DNA from: Algoriphagus sp. CAU 1675
GTDB taxonomy: Bacteria > Bacteroidota > Bacteroidia > Cytophagales > Cyclobacteriaceae
DNA: 64,000 bases
Assembly: GCF_029222925.1 (NCBI RefSeq)
Contig: NZ_JARHUI010000003.1
Location: 355,721-419,720, forward strand
Reading direction: 5' to 3'
Made by a program: the position numbers and the translations under genes. The notes under the pieces were generated by a model that was not told where the DNA came from, searched no databases, and saw only the letters and a program-made list of their open reading frames with translations. This document shows, one piece after another, positions 1-6,804 of this stretch (the stretch's first letter is position 1; every line of letters begins with the position of its first letter).

Positions 1-170
1 ATGTGATCACCCTGTATTTTGGATTGAATGGAGAACATGCCATGACCCTTGAGGAAATTGGTGAAAAATTCAACTTGACCCGTGAAAGGGTAAGACAAAT
101 TAAAGAAAAAGCAATCCGTAGATTGAGACACACTTCCCGAAGTAAGACCTTGAAGCCTTACCTTGGTTAA
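1..170 (+). CDS. rpoD: RNA polymerase primary sigma factor, C-terminal end (partial)
   Basis: Only the last 56 codons are present, read in the frame that starts at base 3 and ending at TAA 168-170. The peptide contains the sigma region 4.2 helix-turn-helix that contacts the -35 (here -33) promoter element: LYFGLNGE, then [20 protein letters not shown], then [10 protein letters not shown]. This arrangement with the [10 protein letters not shown] segment is typical of RpoD/SigA primary sigma factors. The start and regions 1-4.1 lie outside the window, so an alternative sigma-70 of the same group cannot be excluded. A rho-independent terminator follows directly. Confidence 0.93.
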   Translation, partial: VITLYFGLNGEHAMTLEEIGEKFNLTRERVRQIKEKAIRRLRHTSRSKTLKPYLG

Positions 171-175
171 AAGTT

Positions 176-201
176 AAAGGGGGCTCGAAGCCCCCTTTTT
201 T
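176..201 (+). terminator. rho-independent terminator after rpoD
   Basis: GGGGGCT (179-185) pairs with AGCCCCC (189-195) around a CGA loop. The stem is extended by A-T pairs at the base (AAA 176-178 with TTT 196-198), followed by a short T-rich tract. It closes the sigma factor transcript 6 bases after its stop codon. Confidence 0.92.
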
Positions 202-232
202 ATTAAATTATTTCTGAAAAAGAATTCCCTTG

Positions 233-264
233 ATTCCCAAATGAAAAGAAGCTCATTTGGGAAT
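233..264. promoter_or_regulatory. perfect 11-bp inverted repeat upstream of trxB
   Basis: ATTCCCAAATG (233-243) and CATTTGGGAAT (254-264) are perfect reverse complements separated by 10 bases. There is no T-run after it, so it is not a canonical terminator. The right arm contains the TTTG that would serve as the -33 element of the trxB promoter, so a protein bound here could control that promoter. The regulator is unknown; the operator role is inference. Confidence 0.5.
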
Positions 265-284
265 TTTAACAGGGCCTATCTTTG
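256..284 (+). promoter_or_regulatory. candidate Bacteroidetes promoter for trxB operon
   Basis: TTTG at 256-259 and TATCTTTG at 277-284 are separated by 17 bp and match the Bacteroidetes -33 TTTG / -7 TAnnTTTG pattern. The predicted transcript would have a leader of about 40 bases before the trxB ATG. The -33 lies inside the right arm of the inverted repeat. Confidence 0.6.
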
Positions 285-331
285 TTGAAAAAGGAGAAAT
301 ATCAAAATTTACCTATTCATATTTATTATAG

Positions 332-1276
332 ATGAATCAAGAAACTGAAAAAGTTAAGGTTTTGATCATAGGGTCAGGGCCTGCTGGATATACCGCTGCC
401 ATTTATGCTTCCAGAGCTGGATTAAACCCGGTTTTATATACAGGAGGGCAACCAGGTGGTCAGTTGACTATTACAACTGATGTGGAAAATTACCCCGGTT
501 ACCCAGATGGAATCATGGGGCCTGAAATGATGGAAGACTTTCGTAAACAAGCAGAAAGATTTGGTACGGAAGTCAGATACGGGTTAGTTACAGATGTTGA
601 TTTTACAGTCACTCCAAAATTGATTACCGTAGACGAACAAATCAAAATCCATGCAGATACCGTTATAATTTCCACTGGCGCTTCAGCCAAATGGTTGGGG
701 CTTGAAAGTGAAACAAGATTGAACGGTAGAGGAGTTTCCGCCTGTGCCGTTTGTGATGGGTTTTTCTTCCGCGGACAAGATGTGGCAATAGTTGGGGCTG
801 GTGACACAGCCTGTGAAGAAGCAGCATACTTGGCAAATATTTGTAGCAAAGTATACATGCTTGTCAGAAAGGACGAAATGAGAGCTTCTCAGATCATGCA
901 AAAGCGGGTGATGAACAATCCAAAAATTGAAATACTTTGGAATACCGAAACCGAAGAGGTTTTAGGTGAAGATGAAGTAAAAGGAGCTAGGGTTGTCAAT
1001 AATAAAACAGGAGAAAAAAGAGATTTGGAGATTTCTGGCTTCTTTGTTGCTATTGGTCATCAGCCCAATACTGAAGTATTTAAAAAATTCATCCATATGG
1101 ATGAGGCCGGCTATATAAAAACAGTTCCTGGAAGTACAAAAACCAATGTAGAAGGAGTTTTTGCATGTGGTGATGCTCAGGACAATGTTTACAGACAGGC
1201 AGTAACTGCTGCTGGAACAGGTTGTATGGCTGCCCTCGATGCTGAAAGGTATTTAGCAGAAATCGAGAATCATTAA
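332..1276 (+). CDS. trxB: thioredoxin-disulfide reductase
   Basis: This cytoplasmic FAD/NADPH enzyme reduces thioredoxin. Visible features are the FAD dinucleotide-binding motif GSGPAG (about residues 14-19), the redox-active CAVC (about 138-141), the NADPH-binding GAGDTA (about 155-160), and a C-terminal FAD motif GVFACGDAQD. Its 314 residues are normal for low-molecular-weight bacterial TrxB. A good -33/-7 promoter lies about 50 bases upstream. The next gene starts 9 bases after the stop, so it heads a likely operon with an M23 peptidase and bshB1, which links thioredoxin and bacillithiol redox functions. The CxxC motif and both nucleotide motifs are intact. Confidence 0.97.
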   Translation: MNQETEKVKVLIIGSGPAGYTAAIYASRAGLNPVLYTGGQPGGQLTITTDVENYPGYPDGIMGPEMMEDFRKQAERFGTEVRYGLVTDVDFTVTPKLITVDEQIKIHADTVIISTGASAKWLGLESETRLNGRGVSACAVCDGFFFRGQDVAIVGAGDTACEEAAYLANICSKVYMLVRKDEMRASQIMQKRVMNNPKIEILWNTETEEVLGEDEVKGARVVNNKTGEKRDLEISGFFVAIGHQPNTEVFKKFIHMDEAGYIKTVPGSTKTNVEGVFACGDAQDNVYRQAVTAAGTGCMAALDAERYLAEIENH

Positions 1277-1285
1277 TTTCCATTC

Positions 1286-2320
1286 ATGAGGTATCCACTG
1301 ATACTTATTTTCGGGATTTTTTTGAGCATTGGCCCTTTTCAGGTCAATGCTCAAATTTTTCCTAAGATTATTAAAAAAAACACCACTACTACCAACCTTC
1401 CTCAGGAGCGCAAGACCATTGAATTGAGGGAGTTTGATCAGGAAGCCTATCTCCGTACACTTACATCAATTACGGATTCCCTGATATTTGAGAATAATGT
1501 AAACCTTAGAAAAACCCGCTCGATTATTAGTGAGGATCCCAATATCATGATTTGGGCACCGACCAATCAGTTGGTAAAAGTTTCGGAGCAAATCCTTATC
1601 GACAGTATTTGGATTACAGCTTATGAACATTATTCTTCATGGGATTCGAAGAAGATAGATATTTATAACTTTGACGTCAAGAATTTTCAGGATTCAGTCA
1701 ATATCCGCTTGTATGATCCCATTTTCGGATATGACTGGAAAATGCCACTAGAGTCTACTCCTAAAACCTCTGAGTTTGGTTTTAGATGGGGAAGGATGCA
1801 TTACGGTACTGATTTAGATCTTAATACCGGAAATCCAGTTTATAGTGGATTTGATGGGATTGTTCGAGTTCGATCCTATGACCGTTATGGATATGGTTAT
1901 TTTTTGGTAATTAGGCACAAAAATGGTCTGGAAACGCTTTATGGCCATTTGTCCAAATTTTTGGTAGATGTTGGTCAGGAAGTTAAGGCAGGTGATTTGA
2001 TTGCAAAAGGAGGGAACACAGGTAGAAGTACAGGATCTCATTTGCATTATGAACTGAGGTACAGAGGTTTAGCCTTTGATCCAGAAAAAGTGTATGATTT
2101 CAATGATTCAAAAATTTTAACACAAGATTACTTAATTACACCCGAGACCTTTTCTCATGTTGCCAAAGCAAGGTCAAGAGCATATCACCGAGTAAAAAGT
2201 GGAGATACCCTAGGCGGAATTGCGAGGCGATATGGAGTTTCTGTGAATACGATTGCCCGTTTAAACGGTATATCTACACGTAGTATATTGAGAATTGGTC
2301 AGAATCTAAGAGTTAGGTAA
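1286..2320 (+). CDS. secreted M23 family peptidase with LysM domain
   Basis: This is a predicted peptidoglycan endopeptidase of the periplasm. Residues 1-22 form a Sec signal peptide ending in VNAQ. The M23 (lysostaphin-type) domain covers roughly residues 160-275, with zinc-site motifs HxxxD (H172, D176), H221 in YGH, and HLH (H252/H254). A C-terminal LysM module (about 300-344, HRVKSGDTLGGIARRYG) should bind glycan. All M23 ligands appear present, so it is likely a true hydrolase rather than an EnvC-like activator. The region 40-150 is not recognised. It sits 9 bases after trxB and 15 bases before bshB1, which implies co-transcription. Confidence 0.9.
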   Translation: MRYPLILIFGIFLSIGPFQVNAQIFPKIIKKNTTTTNLPQERKTIELREFDQEAYLRTLTSITDSLIFENNVNLRKTRSIISEDPNIMIWAPTNQLVKVSEQILIDSIWITAYEHYSSWDSKKIDIYNFDVKNFQDSVNIRLYDPIFGYDWKMPLESTPKTSEFGFRWGRMHYGTDLDLNTGNPVYSGFDGIVRVRSYDRYGYGYFLVIRHKNGLETLYGHLSKFLVDVGQEVKAGDLIAKGGNTGRSTGSHLHYELRYRGLAFDPEKVYDFNDSKILTQDYLITPETFSHVAKARSRAYHRVKSGDTLGGIARRYGVSVNTIARLNGISTRSILRIGQNLRVR

Positions 2321-2335
2321 GGTAAATCTATTATC

Positions 2336-3055
2336 ATGACAAAGCTTGATATTTTGGTTATTGCCGCACATCCCGATGATGCAGAACTGGGTTGCTCTGG
2401 CACAATAGCTGCTCACGTTGCAAAAGGATTCAAAGTTGGAATTGTAGACCTGACTCAGGGAGAAATGGGAACCAGAGGTACTCCTGAAATACGCTTGCAG
2501 GAATCAAATGAAGCATCAAAAATTCTTGGGCTTTCTGCTAGAGAAAATTTGGGATTCAAAGATGTGTTTTTTATCGATGAGGAAAAGCATCAGATAGATT
2601 TGGTCAAGATTATCCGTAAATACCAACCCGAAATTGTATTGGCCAATGCAATTACTGATCGCCATCCTGATCATGGAAAAGGTTCAGCTTTGGCTACAAA
2701 TGCTTGCTTTATGAGTGGCTTGAGAAGGTTGGAAACTATTTTGGATGGAAAGGTGCAGGAAGCATGGAGACCCAAATATGTTTACCATTACATTCAAAAC
2801 AATTACATCGAACCTGACTTTGTATTTGATATCACTCCATATTGGGACATCAAAATCAAAAGTATTTTGGCATTTAAGTCCCAATTTCATGATCCGAATA
2901 GTGAAGAGCCTCAAAGCTTTATTTCTTCCCCGGATTTTCTACCATTTATAGAAGCAAGAGCTAGAGAATTCGGACACAAAATCCACTCAACTTTTGGAGA
3001 GGGTTTTACTGTGGAGCGAGTAATAGGTTCAGATAATTTATTTGATTTGAAATAA
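2336..3055 (+). CDS. bshB1: bacillithiol biosynthesis deacetylase BshB1
   Basis: This is a zinc-dependent LmbE/PIG-L family deacetylase of 239 residues. The metal-binding motif AHPDD lies at 11-15 followed by AELGCSG. A second conserved motif, DRHPDHGK, lies around 108-115 and carries the other zinc histidine. In the bacillithiol pathway BshB removes the acetyl group from GlcNAc-malate, giving GlcN-malate, to which BshC adds cysteine. The Bacteroidetes-type sequence following the first motif (DLTQGEMGTRGTPEIRLQES) is characteristic of BshB1. Its placement behind trxB fits a thiol-redox operon. Acting on a different GlcNAc conjugate is the main alternative. Confidence 0.9.
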   Translation: MTKLDILVIAAHPDDAELGCSGTIAAHVAKGFKVGIVDLTQGEMGTRGTPEIRLQESNEASKILGLSARENLGFKDVFFIDEEKHQIDLVKIIRKYQPEIVLANAITDRHPDHGKGSALATNACFMSGLRRLETILDGKVQEAWRPKYVYHYIQNNYIEPDFVFDITPYWDIKIKSILAFKSQFHDPNSEEPQSFISSPDFLPFIEARAREFGHKIHSTFGEGFTVERVIGSDNLFDLK

Positions 3056-3056
3056 A

Positions 3057-3692
3057 TCAAGGAGCAAGGCGGGAAATGGACCAATTTCCCGCCTCATTTT
3101 TTTCATACAAAATTCTGTCATGAAGGCGGCTTGGTCTACCTTGCCAAAATTCCATTTGAACCGGATTTAAGCGATAGCCTCCCCAATGTTCGGGTCTTTG
3201 GATTGGTTCACTTTCAAATTTCTGCTGATAAACTTTGTGGTTTTCATCTAAAAAATCTCTTGATTTGATCTTTTGGCTTTGTGGAGAAGCCCAGGCCCCA
3301 ATTTGGGAGCCATAAGGTCTACTAAAATAATACTCATCTGAAAGTTGTGAGGAAACCTTTTCAATTTCACCTTTAATTCGTACTTGCCTTTCCAGTTCCG
3401 CCCAATAAAAAGTAAGAGCGCCCTTTGAGAGATTTTCCAGTTCTTTTCCCTTTTCACTTTGGTAATTGGAAAAAAACACAAACCCGTGATCCACATCCTT
3501 AAGAAGTAGAATTCTTCCATTTGGAATCCCGTCAAGCCCTAAAGTAGAAAGGGTCATGGCATTTACCTCCAATACTTCTGCCTTCATTGCCTCTTTAAAC
3601 CATTCCCTAAATTGATGAATAGGGTCGGAGTTTACATCATTGATCCCCAGTGTTTTAAGGGCGTATTCTTTACGTATTGAAGCAATATTCAT
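3057..3692 (-). CDS. pdxH: pyridoxamine 5'-phosphate oxidase
   Basis: This FMN-dependent enzyme oxidises pyridoxamine/pyridoxine 5'-phosphate to pyridoxal 5'-phosphate in the cytoplasm. The 211-residue length matches the family. Visible FMN/PLP-site segments are GRILLLKDVDHGFVFFSNY (about 59-77), the FYWAELERQVRI segment (about 93-104), and the C-terminal FWQGRPSRLHDR. The stop codon is one base from the bshB1 stop on the opposite strand, so the two genes are tightly convergent and PdxH's C-terminal codons also carry the opposing terminator. It starts at ATG 3692 as a monocistronic gene divergent from yqgE. Confidence 0.96.
   Translation of the reverse strand: MNIASIRKEYALKTLGINDVNSDPIHQFREWFKEAMKAEVLEVNAMTLSTLGLDGIPNGRILLLKDVDHGFVFFSNYQSEKGKELENLSKGALTFYWAELERQVRIKGEIEKVSSQLSDEYYFSRPYGSQIGAWASPQSQKIKSRDFLDENHKVYQQKFESEPIQRPEHWGGYRLNPVQMEFWQGRPSRLHDRILYEKNEAGNWSISRLAP
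3067..3103 (+). terminator. terminator for the trxB-bshB1 operon inside the pdxH 3' end
   Basis: An 11-bp perfect stem, AGGCGGGAAAT (3067-3077) with ATTTCCCGCCT (3084-3094) and loop GGACCA, is followed after two bases by seven T residues (3097-3103) on the plus strand. It begins 12 bases after the bshB1 stop. The hairpin lies entirely within the coding sequence of the last residues of PdxH on the other strand. Confidence 0.85.
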
Positions 3693-3740
3693 ATAGATTA
3701 TTCAGTTCGTATTTTTTCAACAATAAATGTACAATCACCA

Positions 3741-3770
3741 TTGCATTTATAAAATTTAGGTCTATATTTT
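3741..3770 (+). promoter_or_regulatory. candidate promoter for yqgE
   Basis: TTG at 3741-3743 and TATATTTT at 3763-3770 (seven of eight positions of TAnnTTTG) are separated by 19 bp, 26 bases before the ATG. Confidence 0.4.
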
Positions 3771-3796
3771 TATAGAAATAATACCAACGAAAGGAA

Positions 3797-4366
3797 ATGA
3801 GCAATTCAAATTTTCAAATTCCCCAGCCTGGTGATATGTTGATCTCAGAGCCATTTTTACAGGATGAAAACTTCGTTCGATCGGTTGTGTTATTGTGCGA
3901 GCATAATAATGAAGGGAGCTTCGGACTGGTTTTAAATAAGCCCTCCATATTAAAATTGAATGAGTTGATGGATGTTTTCCATTTTTTGGACTGTGAGGTA
4001 TATGTGGGGGGACCAGTTGAGCAAAACACGCTTCATTTCATTTATTTTGGAGAAAAACAGCTTCCGGGAAGTGTGGGAATAGGAGAAAATCTTTGGTGGG
4101 GCGGAGATTTCGAACATTTAGTGGAAAAAATTAAAAGCGGAATAATTCAGGAGGATTCCGTTCGCTTTTTTATAGGCTACAGCGGTTGGGGATCCGGTCA
4201 GCTGGAAGAAGAGCTTAAAGAAAACACTTGGATAATCTGCAAAACAGAGATTGATGCAGAAATTCTGGATTTAACTTCCGAAATGCTTTGGAAACACTTG
4301 TTAAAAAGTATGGGAGGAGAGTTTAAAGTTATTGCAAATTATCCCTTGGACCCAAGATTAAATTAG
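3797..4366 (+). CDS. yqgE: YqgE/AlgH family protein
   Basis: This 189-residue protein belongs to the conserved UPF0301 (YqgE/AlgH) family. The hallmark N-terminal block [37 protein letters not shown] is present (about residues 12-48), as are YVGGPV (about 73-78) and the [11 protein letters not shown] block (about 131-141). The family is cytoplasmic and structurally characterised, but its biochemical role is unsettled; in pseudomonads AlgH has been linked to regulation of exopolysaccharide and other traits. It is a separate transcription unit between divergent pdxH and the DUF349 gene. Family assignment is firm; function is not. Confidence 0.93.
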   Translation: [189 protein letters not shown]

Positions 4367-4376
4367 GCAAAATCCC

Positions 4377-4384
4377 TACATTTG
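4377..4384 (+). promoter_or_regulatory. candidate -7 element for the DUF349 gene
   Basis: TACATTTG matches TAnnTTTG exactly, 30 bases before the ATG. No TTG/TTTG is found at the usual 17-23 bp upstream distance, so the call is tentative. Confidence 0.35.
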
Positions 4385-4414
4385 TCCATATTGCCTTGAA
4401 ATAGTACCGTTTTT

Positions 4415-6418
4415 ATGACTGAAAAAAGTAATGATTTGTCTGACAAAGACAAGGTGACTCAAGAACCTGAAAAAAATCAGGAAGAGGGTAAAATGGAATT
4501 GTCGATTCCTGCAGAAACTGTTGATTCTGAACAAAATTCAGATGCTTCTACTGAAGCTTCTTCGGAGGATAAAGTAGAGGAGCAGGCTGTTGAAGCCAAT
4601 GAAGAAGAATCAGTTCAAAGTTTGCAAGTCCAAAGCCCTGAAGCTTCCACCGAGCTTTCTGAAGAGGAACATGATGAGAATCATGAAGAAGAGGAGGATC
4701 ACCATGAAGAGGATTTGGATTTAACAGACCTTAGCAAAAAACAACTTGTCCATCTATTGAGGGAGAAAATTTCGAAAGGAAATATCCTGAAACTTGAAAA
4801 AGTTGTGCATGAAATTAAGGCTGCATTCGATGAATTTACCAATAAGGAAAGAGAAGAAGCTCTAGAGAAATTTAAGTCCGAAGGTGGAGTTGAAGATGAT
4901 TTTGATTTCAGACCTAGTGAGGAGGAACGGGAATTCAACAAATACTATTTTGAGTTTAGAAGCCAGGTTTCATCCATTCGCAAAGAAGCGGAAAAACAAA
5001 AGGAAAAGAACCTCGAGGCAAAAACAGAAATACTCAATAGACTTAGGGACTTGGTAGATGGTGAAGAGACCACCCTCAGCATGAATACCATCAAGTCCAT
5101 TCAGGAAGAGTGGAAAGCAATTGGACCTGTACCTTCAGCTCAAAACAGAAGTCTTTGGGCCAGTTACAATGCATTGATGGATAGGTTCTATGACAATAGA
5201 AGTATCTATTTTGAACTTAAGGAACTGGATCGAAAGAAAAACCTTGAAACCAAACTGGAACTTTGTGAAAAAGCTGAAGCACTTAAAGGATTAAAAGATC
5301 TTAAAGAAGCGATTAAATCTTTAAATGAACTTCATGAAGAATTTAAGCATACAGGCCCAGTTCCAAGAGAAGACCAAGAGTCTGTTTGGCAGAGATTTAA
5401 AGCTGCTTCAGATGCTGTATATGATAGAAGAAAGGACTTTTATGAAAGCCAAAAAGAAGTTTTCAAGAAGAACCAACTTGAAAAAGAAGCATTGATTGAA
5501 AAGCTTGCTACTTACAGTGATTTCAAGGCAGACAGGATAAAAGATTGGAACACCAAGACGAAGGAGATCCTAGAGATTCAGAAATCCTGGGAAAAAATCG
5601 GTCCCGTACCCCGTGAATCCGGCAAGGAAATCAATAAGTCATTCTGGGCTGCTTTTAAGCAGTTTTTCCATAATAAAAACCAGTTTTTTAAGGGACTGGA
5701 TGAAATACGGGCGACCAATGAAGCAAAAGCTGAAGAGTTGATCAAAAAAGCCGAGGAGCTAATGGAAAGCACAGATTGGCAAAATACTGCCAATGCTTTG
5801 ATCAAACTTCAGCAAGACTGGAAAAAGCTGGGACCTATCCCTGAAAAGAGTAGAGATGGTCTTTATAAGCGTTTTAAAAACGCTTGTGATAGCTTCTTTG
5901 AAAACAGAAGGAGTTCCAATAAGCAGGAGAACTCGGAATTCGAAGCTAATTATAAAGAAAAGCAGGATATCTGCCAGGAGATCATAGAGGCCTCCAAAGG
6001 ATCGGAAACTTCCGAAGAAGAATTGACAGATTTGGTTAATAAATTCAATGAAATTGGATTTGTTCCAAGAAAGAACATGAAGGATATCCAGGCTCAGTTT
6101 AAAGAGGCAGTTGATACGTATTTGGAAAAACTCGGAGGAGACGACTTTAATAGGGAAGATTTCCTATTCAGGTTAAATCTGAATAGAATCCAATCGGATC
6201 CAAATGCGGTAAAGACTTTGAATAAAAAGGAGCATGGTATTCGTAAACAGATTTCCGATTTGGAAAACAACATCACACTTTGGAAAAACAATCTAGAGTT
6301 CTTTGCGGCTTCCAAAACAGCTGACAAACTCAAGAATCAGTTTGATGTGAAGATCCAAAAAGCCGAAGAGGAAATTGAAAAGCTTAAGAAAAAGCTTTCG
6401 ATCCTTAGGGAATTTTAA
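4415..6418 (+). CDS. large acidic protein with five DUF349 repeats
   Basis: The protein has 667 residues. Residues 1-105 are strongly acidic, low-complexity sequence rich in Glu, Asp and Ser. Five DUF349 modules follow, each with a W-x-x-(I/L)GP(V/I)P or related core: about 203-270 (EEWKAIGPVP), 278-345 (HTGPVPRE), 351-427 (SWEKIGPVPRE), 440-505 (DWKKLGPIPE) and 510-575 (EIGFVPRK). Residues 600-665 form a Lys/Glu-rich coiled coil. No signal peptide is visible, so it is probably cytoplasmic. DUF349 proteins are widespread in Bacteroidetes without a settled function. It stands alone between yqgE and tRNA-Thr. The repeat assignment is firm; its role is unknown. Confidence 0.88.
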   Translation: MTEKSNDLSDKDKVTQEPEKNQEEGKMELSIPAETVDSEQNSDASTEASSEDKVEEQAVEANEEESVQSLQVQSPEASTELSEEEHDENHEEEEDHHEEDLDLTDLSKKQLVHLLREKISKGNILKLEKVVHEIKAAFDEFTNKEREEALEKFKSEGGVEDDFDFRPSEEEREFNKYYFEFRSQVSSIRKEAEKQKEKNLEAKTEILNRLRDLVDGEETTLSMNTIKSIQEEWKAIGPVPSAQNRSLWASYNALMDRFYDNRSIYFELKELDRKKNLETKLELCEKAEALKGLKDLKEAIKSLNELHEEFKHTGPVPREDQESVWQRFKAASDAVYDRRKDFYESQKEVFKKNQLEKEALIEKLATYSDFKADRIKDWNTKTKEILEIQKSWEKIGPVPRESGKEINKSFWAAFKQFFHNKNQFFKGLDEIRATNEAKAEELIKKAEELMESTDWQNTANALIKLQQDWKKLGPIPEKSRDGLYKRFKNACDSFFENRRSSNKQENSEFEANYKEKQDICQEIIEASKGSETSEEELTDLVNKFNEIGFVPRKNMKDIQAQFKEAVDTYLEKLGGDDFNREDFLFRLNLNRIQSDPNAVKTLNKKEHGIRKQISDLENNITLWKNNLEFFAASKTADKLKNQFDVKIQKAEEEIEKLKKKLSILREF

Positions 6419-6477
6419 ATTAATCTCTCTCAAAATTAAGAAGATAGAGACAGAAATTAGATTTCAATTCTATTAGG

Positions 6478-6509
6478 TTTGGACTGAATATATTGAAGAC
6501 CTATATTTG
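6478..6509 (+). promoter_or_regulatory. promoter of tRNA-Thr
   Basis: TTTG at 6478-6481 and TATATTTG at 6502-6509, spaced by 20 bp, both match the Bacteroidetes consensus. The tRNA 5' end is 17 bases past the -7 element, leaving a very short leader. Confidence 0.75.
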
Positions 6510-6526
6510 CGTCACAATTAAGGAAC

Positions 6527-6599
<73 letters not shown>

Positions 6600-6804
6600 C
6601 AAAAACCACTCAGAAATGGGTGGTTTTTTTATTTTATTCAGGACTAGTCAAGAACTAGTCATTTTCTTATCTGCTTGGTTTCACTTCCTTTTTAAGAGCC
6701 AGTTTTGGAATTTTTTAATCGGTTTACGAAAAAAGAAATTTTACCCTACTTTGTCTTTAGCAAATTGCCAATATGGCTAAGTCAATTCCAACCTATTAAA
6801 AAGC
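6600..6804. other. spacer between tRNA-Thr and the cytochrome-c dehydrogenase gene
   Basis: Apart from the tRNA terminator it contains a short imperfect repeat, GACTAGTC (6642-6649) and AACTAGTC (6653-6660), and a weak -7-like CTACTTTG near 6750. I see no gene in it. Confidence 0.5.
6601..6631 (+). terminator. rho-independent terminator after tRNA-Thr
   Basis: AAAAACCAC (6601-6609) pairs with GTGGTTTTT (6620-6628), with inner TC/GG pairing possible. The 3' arm runs into a T tract. Confidence 0.88.

Noticed and set aside
6642..6660. GACTAGTC/AACTAGTC repeat downstream of tRNA-Thr as a possible att site
   Set aside because: The tRNA 3' end is not repeated and there is no integrase or mobile gene nearby, so an attachment site is not supported.
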